The notes beneath the pieces were generated by a model. It worked only from the letters and a program-made list of their open reading frames with translations, had not been told where the DNA came from and made no database searches. A stretch of DNA of 64,000 bases from Micromonospora sp. NBC_01699. GTDB lineage: Bacteria > Actinomycetota > Actinomycetes > Mycobacteriales > Micromonosporaceae. The DNA is taken from positions 6,942,001 through 7,006,000 of the forward strand of contig NZ_CP109199.1 in NCBI RefSeq assembly GCF_036250065.1, given 5' to 3'. Position 1 is the first letter of the stretch. Each line of letters starts with the position of its first letter. A program made the translations under genes and the position numbers. Positions 59,335 to 64,000 of this stretch are shown here, piece by piece.

Positions 59335-60128
59335 CCTTCGTCTCCGAGTCCGAGGAAGTGCCGCCGGTAGCGGGGGTGCATCCGGTCCATCGAGAGCAGT
59401 ACGTAGAGGTCGGCGACCTGGAAGTCGGGGTCGTACGCGGGCTCGCCGCAGACCCAGGCGCCGAGCCGCAGGTAGCCCTTGAGCAGGGCGGGCATGGCGG
59501 CGGGAGGGTTGTCGGCCCGCTCGGCACGGGCGGCGAGCGCCGCCACCGCGGCGGGTTCGGCCAGCCAGGGCCGGTGCGGGCGGACCCGAAGCGGCGGCGG
59601 GGCGAGGTTGCGGGCGGCGACCTGCTGCCAGACCGCGACCGCGTTCGCGCCGCCGTCGTCCAGCGGCAGCGAGGCGCAGCCACCCAGCCAGCGCAGCCCG
59701 CGCAGGTGCAGGTAGCGGGCGATGCCGGCCCACATCAGGTTGATCACCGCGCCGGTGCGGTGATCCGGGTGCACGCAGGATCGCCCGATCTCCACCAGCT
59801 CGTCGCGCAGCGGGGCGTACGCGGACAGGTCAAACTCGCCCTCGGCGTACCGTCGGCCGGCCCGCGCGGCGCGGTCCGGCGGCAGCATCCGGTACGTCCC
59901 GACGACCGCGCCGGTGTTGTCGTCCCGGACGAGCAGGTGGTCGCAGTGCGCGTCGAACTCGTCGGTGTCGAGTCCCTGGACGTCCGAGTGGAGGTTGGCG
60001 CCGAGTTCCTCGGCGAAGACGTCGTGGCGCAGCCGCTGCGCGGCGGCGAGCTGGGCCGCGTCGTCGGCGATCAGCAGGGTGTAACCGCTGGTCCCGGTGG
60101 GTGCGGGAGCGGTAAGCAGAACAGCCAT
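59331..60128 (-). CDS. OlsB-like N-acyltransferase (Acetyltransf_5-type GNAT)
   Basis: 265 residues. The N-terminus has LRHDVFAEELGA at about 33-44, 'DEFDAHCDHLLVRD' at about 56-69, 'VVGTYRMLPPDRA', 'EIGRSCVHPDHRTGAVINLMWAGIARYL' (acyl-carrier/CoA-binding region) and a C-terminal 'LLKGYLRLGAWVCGEPAYDPDF'. This is the pattern of OlsB/hemolysin-type acyl-ACP N-acyltransferases, which acylate ornithine with a 3-hydroxyacyl chain. It overlaps the PlsC gene by 4 bp. Ornithine lipids are therefore a reasonable prediction, untested. Confidence 0.82.
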   Translation of the reverse strand: MAVLLTAPAPTGTSGYTLLIADDAAQLAAAQRLRHDVFAEELGANLHSDVQGLDTDEFDAHCDHLLVRDDNTGAVVGTYRMLPPDRAARAGRRYAEGEFDLSAYAPLRDELVEIGRSCVHPDHRTGAVINLMWAGIARYLHLRGLRWLGGCASLPLDDGGANAVAVWQQVAARNLAPPPLRVRPHRPWLAEPAAVAALAARAERADNPPAAMPALLKGYLRLGAWVCGEPAYDPDFQVADLYVLLSMDRMHPRYRRHFLGLGDEG

Positions 60129-60477
60129 GGGGTATGTGTAAGGTCACTGCCTACCGTCGGCGTGTCGCGCACCGGATGCGTGGGTGTCGATCGGATGAAC
60201 GGCCCTGTTCAGGGCAGACGGCGCGGGGCGCCGCGCGGCTACGGATCGGTCCGCGGCGGCCGGTACCGGCCCGGTCTCCGCCGACCGGGCGACGACAGCC
60301 GACTGAATACCAGGTGAACAGCACTTTCACGGTGTGAATCACGACACGGGCCGGATGCGGCAATGCCGGCCGATAGCGTACGGCGTAGCCTGGACACTGA
60401 TTTCTGACCCCGGCCCAGGGCGGCGGCCAGAACCCGCGTGAACCGCAGAACCCGCGTGAAAGAGGCGATCACTGGCC
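60129..60477. promoter_or_regulatory. Divergent regulatory region between acyltransferase operon and kgd
   Basis: A 349-bp gap without a gene. It contains GCCCTG-TT-CAGGGC (60204-60217), a perfect short palindrome, and the 15-bp direct repeat CAGAACCCGCGTGAA at 60428-60442 and 60446-60460 (18-bp period) just before the kgd start. The repeat copies could be a regulator's half-sites or part of the 5' leader. Promoter boxes cannot be placed reliably. Confidence 0.45.
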
Positions 60478-63400
60478 GTGTCGACCCAGCAGACTTCGCA
60501 GGACAACCCACTGGCGGGTTTCGGCCCGAACGAGTGGGTCGTCGAGGAGATGTACCAGCGTTACCTCGCCGACCCCACCAGCGTCGATTCAGCCTGGCAC
60601 GACTTTTTTGCCGACTACCGACCGGCAACCGACTCGGCTCCGGCCGCGGCTGACGGCAACGGGTCGGGTCCGAAAACAGTAGCAGCGGCCAAGCCTGCGC
60701 CGGGGGTGAAGAAGGAAGCGGCCAGCCCGCCCCCGCCGGCCGCGCAGACCCGACCGGCGACCGTACCGGCCACCGACGCGAAGCCCGCAGCCCCCAAGCC
60801 GGCCGCGGCGCAGCCGACCGAGGCCGCCCCGAAGACCGGGGCCACGCCGAAGACCGAGGCGGCGGCGAAGACCGGTGCTCCGGTCGCCGCACCCCAGGCC
60901 AAGCCGAAGGCCGCGCCGGCCCAGCCGCTGGCCGCGGGCAGCAGCACCACGGCGCTGCGCGGTGTCGCGGCGAAGATCGTGCAGAACATGGACGCGTCGC
61001 TGTCGGTGCCGACCGCGACCAGCGTCCGCGCGGTCCCGGCGAAGCTGCTGGTGGACAACCGCATCGTGATCAACAATCACCTTGCGCGGGGTCGGGGCGG
61101 CAAGGTCAGCTTCACCCACCTGATCGGGTGGGCGCTGGTCCGGGCGCTGGCCGAACATCCCGAGATGAACAACTCGTACGCCGAGGTGGACGGCAAGCCG
61201 GTGATGGTCCGGCCGGAGCACGTCAACCTGGGCATCGCGATCGACCTGGCCAAGCCCGACGGTTCACGCAACCTGGTGGTGCCGTCGATCAAGGCGTGCG
61301 AGCAGATGGACTTCCGCCAGTTCTGGCAGGCGTACGAGGACGTGGTCCGGCGGGCCCGGCGCAACGAGCTGACCATGGAGGACTACGGCGGCACGACGGT
61401 CTCGCTGACCAACCCGGGCGGGATCGGCACGGTGCACTCGCAGCCCCGACTGATGGTCGGGCAGGGCACGATCATCGGTGTCGGTGCGATGGAGTACCCG
61501 GCCCCGTACCAGGGCATGTCCGAGGAGACTCTGGCCGACCTCGCGGTCAGCAAGATCATCACGCTGACCAGCACGTACGACCACCGGATCATCCAGGGCG
61601 CCCAGTCCGGCGAGTTCCTGAAGGTGATGCACGAGCTGATCCTCGGCGAGCGCGGCTTCTTCGACCAGATCTTCACGTCGCTGCGGATCCCGTACGAGCC
61701 GGTGCGCTGGATGCGCGACGTGGCGGTGACCTCCGAGGGTCAGATCGACAAGACCGCCCGGGTCATCGAGATCATCCACGCGTACCGGGTGCGCGGTCAC
61801 CTGATGGCCGACACCGACCCGCTCGAATTCAAGATCCGCAAGCACCCGGACCTGGACGTGCTCCAGCACGGCCTGACCCTCTGGGACCTGGACCGCTACT
61901 TCCCGGTCGGCGGCTTCAACGGCAAGCAGAAGATGAAGCTCCGCGAGGTCCTCGGGGTGCTGCGTGACTCCTACTGCCGGCGGGTCGGCGTGGAGTACAT
62001 GCACATCCAGGACCCGGAGGAGCGGCGCTGGATCCAGGACCGGATCGAGCGCAAGTACGAGAAGCCGTCCGCCGACGAGCAGAAGCACGTACTCAACCGG
62101 CTGAACGCGGCCGAGGCGTTCGAGACCTTCCTCCAGACCAAGTACGTCGGCCAGAAGCGCTTCTCGCTGGAGGGCGGCGAGTCGCTGATCCCGCTGCTCG
62201 GCGAGGTGCTGGAGGCGGCGGCCGAGGGTGGGCTGGACGAGATCGTCATCGGCATGGCCCACCGGGGTCGGCTGAACGTGCTGGCCAACATCGTCGGCAA
62301 GCCGTACGAGAAGATCTTCTCCGAGTTCGAGGGGCACCTCGACCCGCGGTCGACCCAGGGCTCGGGTGACGTGAAGTACCACCTGGGCCAGGCCGGCAAG
62401 TTCAGCACCCCGGACGGCGAGCACGCGATCAAGGTCTCGGTGACCGCCAACCCCTCGCACCTGGAGGCGGTCGACCCGGTGCTGGAGGGCATCGTCCGGG
62501 CCAAGCAGGACCGGATCGACCTGCGCCTGGAGGGCTACACCGTGCTGCCGGTGGCGGTGCACGGCGACGCCGCGTTCGCCGGGCAGGGCGTGGTGGCCGA
62601 GACGCTCAACCTGTCCCAGCTGCGCGGCTACCGCACCGGCGGGACCGTACACGTGGTCGTGAACAACCAGGTCGGCTTCACCACCGCCCCGGAATACTCG
62701 CGCTCCAGCCTCTACAGCACCGACGTCGCCCGGATGATCCAGGCGCCGATCTTCCACGTCAACGGGGACGACCCGGAGGCCGTGGTCCGGGTCGGCCGGC
62801 TGGCCTTCGAGTACCGCCAGGCGTTCAACAAGGACGTCGTGATCGACCTGGTCTGCTACCGGCGGCGTGGCCACAACGAGGGCGACGACCCCTCGATGTC
62901 CAACCCGCAGATGTACCAGATCATCGATTCAAAGCGGTCGGTCCGCAAGCTCTACACCGAGGAGCTGATCGGGCGCGGGGACATCACCGTCGAGGACGCC
63001 GAGGAGTTGCTGCGCGACTTCCAGGCCCAGCTCGAACGGGTCTTCAAGGCCACCCGCGACGCCGCGACGCCGGGCCGGCAGCCGGCCCGCCCGCGCCGCC
63101 AGGCCGAGCCGGAGCCGCAGGTCCAGACCGCGATCAGCGCGGACGTGGTGCATGCCATCGGTACGGCGCACACGACGCTGCCCGAGGGCTTCACCCCGCA
63201 CAAGCGGATCCAGCAGTTGCTCGACCGGCGGGCCAAGATGGCCACCGACGGCAACATCGACTGGGGCTTCGGCGAGATCATCGCGTTCGGTTCGCTGCTG
63301 CACGACGGGGTGACCGTACGGCTCGCCGGTCAGGACTCGCGCCGGGGCACCTTCGTGCAGCGGCACGCGGTCATCGTGGACTCCAAGACCGGCAGGGAGC

Positions 63401-64000
63401 ACCTGCCGCTGTCCGCGCTGACCAACGACCGGTCCCGGTTCTTCGTCCACGACTCGCTGCTCAGCGAGTACGCCGCGATGGGCTTCGAGTACGGCTACTC
63501 GGTGGAGAACACCGAGGCGCTGGTGCTCTGGGAGGCGCAGTTCGGTGACTTCGCCAACGGCGCCCAGTCGGTGGTGGACGAGTTCATCTCCTCCAGCGAG
63601 GTCAAGTGGGGCCAGCAGTCGGCGGTGACGCTGCTGCTGCCGCACGGCCACGAGGGTCAGGGGCCGGACCACACCTCCGGCCGGCCGGAGCGCTTCCTAC
63701 AGATGTGCGCCGAGGACAACATGCGGGTGGCCATCCCGACCACCCCGGCGAACCACTTCCACCTGCTGCGCCGCCAGGCGCTGTCGGAGAAGCGCAAGCC
63801 GCTGGTGGTCTTCACGCCGAAGTCCCTGCTGCGGCACAAGCTCTGTGTCTCCAGCGTCGCGGACTTCACCACCGGCGGTTTCCAGCCGGTGCTGGGCGAC
63901 CGGACCATCGCCAAGCCGGAGTCGGTCAAGCGGGTGCTGCTCTGCACCGGCAAGATCTACTACGACCTGCTCCAGGCCCGCGACGAGCGCAAGATCACGG
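60478..64000 (+). CDS. kgd: Multifunctional 2-oxoglutarate decarboxylase/dehydrogenase (Kgd, E2-E1 fusion), runs off right edge
   Basis: TCA-cycle enzyme converting 2-oxoglutarate to succinyl-CoA (or succinate semialdehyde). From GTG 60478 the N-terminus reads [20 protein letters not shown], the E1/E2 docking helix. An Ala/Pro/Lys linker covers about 45-145. An E2-type acyltransferase domain at about 150-390 has H369 in TYDHRIIQG, followed by the ThDP-dependent E1 domain with [12 protein letters not shown] near 592-603 and [11 protein letters not shown] near 725. There is no lipoyl domain, as in mycobacterial Kgd. The last about 60 residues fall outside the window. AGAGG lies 13 nt before the GTG. 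Confidence 0.94.
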   Translation, partial: MSTQQTSQDNPLAGFGPNEWVVEEMYQRYLADPTSVDSAWHDFFADYRPATDSAPAAADGNGSGPKTVAAAKPAPGVKKEAASPPPPAAQTRPATVPATDAKPAAPKPAAAQPTEAAPKTGATPKTEAAAKTGAPVAAPQAKPKAAPAQPLAAGSSTTALRGVAAKIVQNMDASLSVPTATSVRAVPAKLLVDNRIVINNHLARGRGGKVSFTHLIGWALVRALAEHPEMNNSYAEVDGKPVMVRPEHVNLGIAIDLAKPDGSRNLVVPSIKACEQMDFRQFWQAYEDVVRRARRNELTMEDYGGTTVSLTNPGGIGTVHSQPRLMVGQGTIIGVGAMEYPAPYQGMSEETLADLAVSKIITLTSTYDHRIIQGAQSGEFLKVMHELILGERGFFDQIFTSLRIPYEPVRWMRDVAVTSEGQIDKTARVIEIIHAYRVRGHLMADTDPLEFKIRKHPDLDVLQHGLTLWDLDRYFPVGGFNGKQKMKLREVLGVLRDSYCRRVGVEYMHIQDPEERRWIQDRIERKYEKPSADEQKHVLNRLNAAEAFETFLQTKYVGQKRFSLEGGESLIPLLGEVLEAAAEGGLDEIVIGMAHRGRLNVLANIVGKPYEKIFSEFEGHLDPRSTQGSGDVKYHLGQAGKFSTPDGEHAIKVSVTANPSHLEAVDPVLEGIVRAKQDRIDLRLEGYTVLPVAVHGDAAFAGQGVVAETLNLSQLRGYRTGGTVHVVVNNQVGFTTAPEYSRSSLYSTDVARMIQAPIFHVNGDDPEAVVRVGRLAFEYRQAFNKDVVIDLVCYRRRGHNEGDDPSMSNPQMYQIIDSKRSVRKLYTEELIGRGDITVEDAEELLRDFQAQLERVFKATRDAATPGRQPARPRRQAEPEPQVQTAISADVVHAIGTAHTTLPEGFTPHKRIQQLLDRRAKMATDGNIDWGFGEIIAFGSLLHDGVTVRLAGQDSRRGTFVQRHAVIVDSKTGREHLPLSALTNDRSRFFVHDSLLSEYAAMGFEYGYSVENTEALVLWEAQFGDFANGAQSVVDEFISSSEVKWGQQSAVTLLLPHGHEGQGPDHTSGRPERFLQMCAEDNMRVAIPTTPANHFHLLRRQALSEKRKPLVVFTPKSLLRHKLCVSSVADFTTGGFQPVLGDRTIAKPESVKRVLLCTGKIYYDLLQARDERKIT

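Noticed and set aside
1-64000. Genomic island or prophage
   Set aside because: No integrase, transposase, phage structural gene, tRNA attachment site or clear composition shift was found.

Overview
High-GC actinomycete chromosome, most likely from the family Micromonosporaceae. This is inferred from about 70% G+C, frequent GTG starts, Tat/Sec-exported CBM2 glycoside hydrolases, three LtrA paralogues, an actinobacterial fused 2-oxoglutarate decarboxylase (Kgd), and many 4-bp start/stop overlaps. I see no transposase, integrase, phage gene, rRNA or CRISPR array, and no convincing tRNA. About 57 genes fill the 64 kb. The long ORFs opposite them are GC-frame shadows.

Layout. 1-6 kb: the start of an Erm 23S rRNA methyltransferase running off the left edge, preceded by a candidate leader peptide and hairpins; a Gfo/Idh/MocA oxidoreductase; three small membrane-associated proteins; a FabG-type reductase; a trehalose-synthase-like GH13 enzyme. 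6.5-11.7 kb: DedA protein, secreted CBM2-GH18 chitinase, secreted GH16-CBM6 glucanase, a second-type YidC and a small membrane partner. 11.9-19.4 kb: DUF1800/DUF1501 export pair, GCS2-type ligase, CoA-disulfide-reductase-like flavoprotein, WGR-propeller protein. 19.5-30.3 kb: three LtrA proteins interspersed with a Nei-type glycosylase, a TetR regulator and small 'accessory' proteins (DUF4262, YjbR, DinB, GNAT, YceI). 30.6-35.3 kb: DDAH-like hydrolase coupled to RocD, PCD coupled to an FHA protein, and a fatty-acid desaturase. 35.5-42.4 kb: a 1259-aa membrane protein, CutA, a coupled acyltransferase/patatin pair and an SDR. 42.6-49.1 kb: membrane-anchored lectin, Ser/Thr kinase, second CBM2-GH18 chitinase, secreted propeller-like protein. 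49.2-60.1 kb: orphan sugar-type ABC ATPase, GT4 glycosyltransferase, BON protein, then an envelope-stress block (HtrA protease, histidine kinase, response regulator, PadR, DUF4097) and a coupled acyltransferase pair resembling OlsB/OlsA. 60.5 kb to the right edge: kgd.

The non-coding DNA is the most unusual part. (i) Three intergenic elements share one plan: a C-rich tract, a 17-27 bp inverted repeat whose left arm contains (C/T)GATC near its outer end, and a G-rich tract. A fourth locus is a perfect 42-bp palindrome. (ii) At three unrelated genes the DNA around the stop codon is tandemly iterated with the stop codon kept in each copy. (iii) The two chitinase genes, 39 kb apart, share an upstream 32-bp inverted-repeat element plus a nearly identical CBM2 module, but carry different catalytic domains. 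(iv) A 380-bp gap before the DDAH gene holds three hairpins in a row followed by 22-bp tandem repeats. (v) The erm leader combines a small ORF carrying RPRVRR with competing hairpins, which is the architecture of drug-inducible attenuation.
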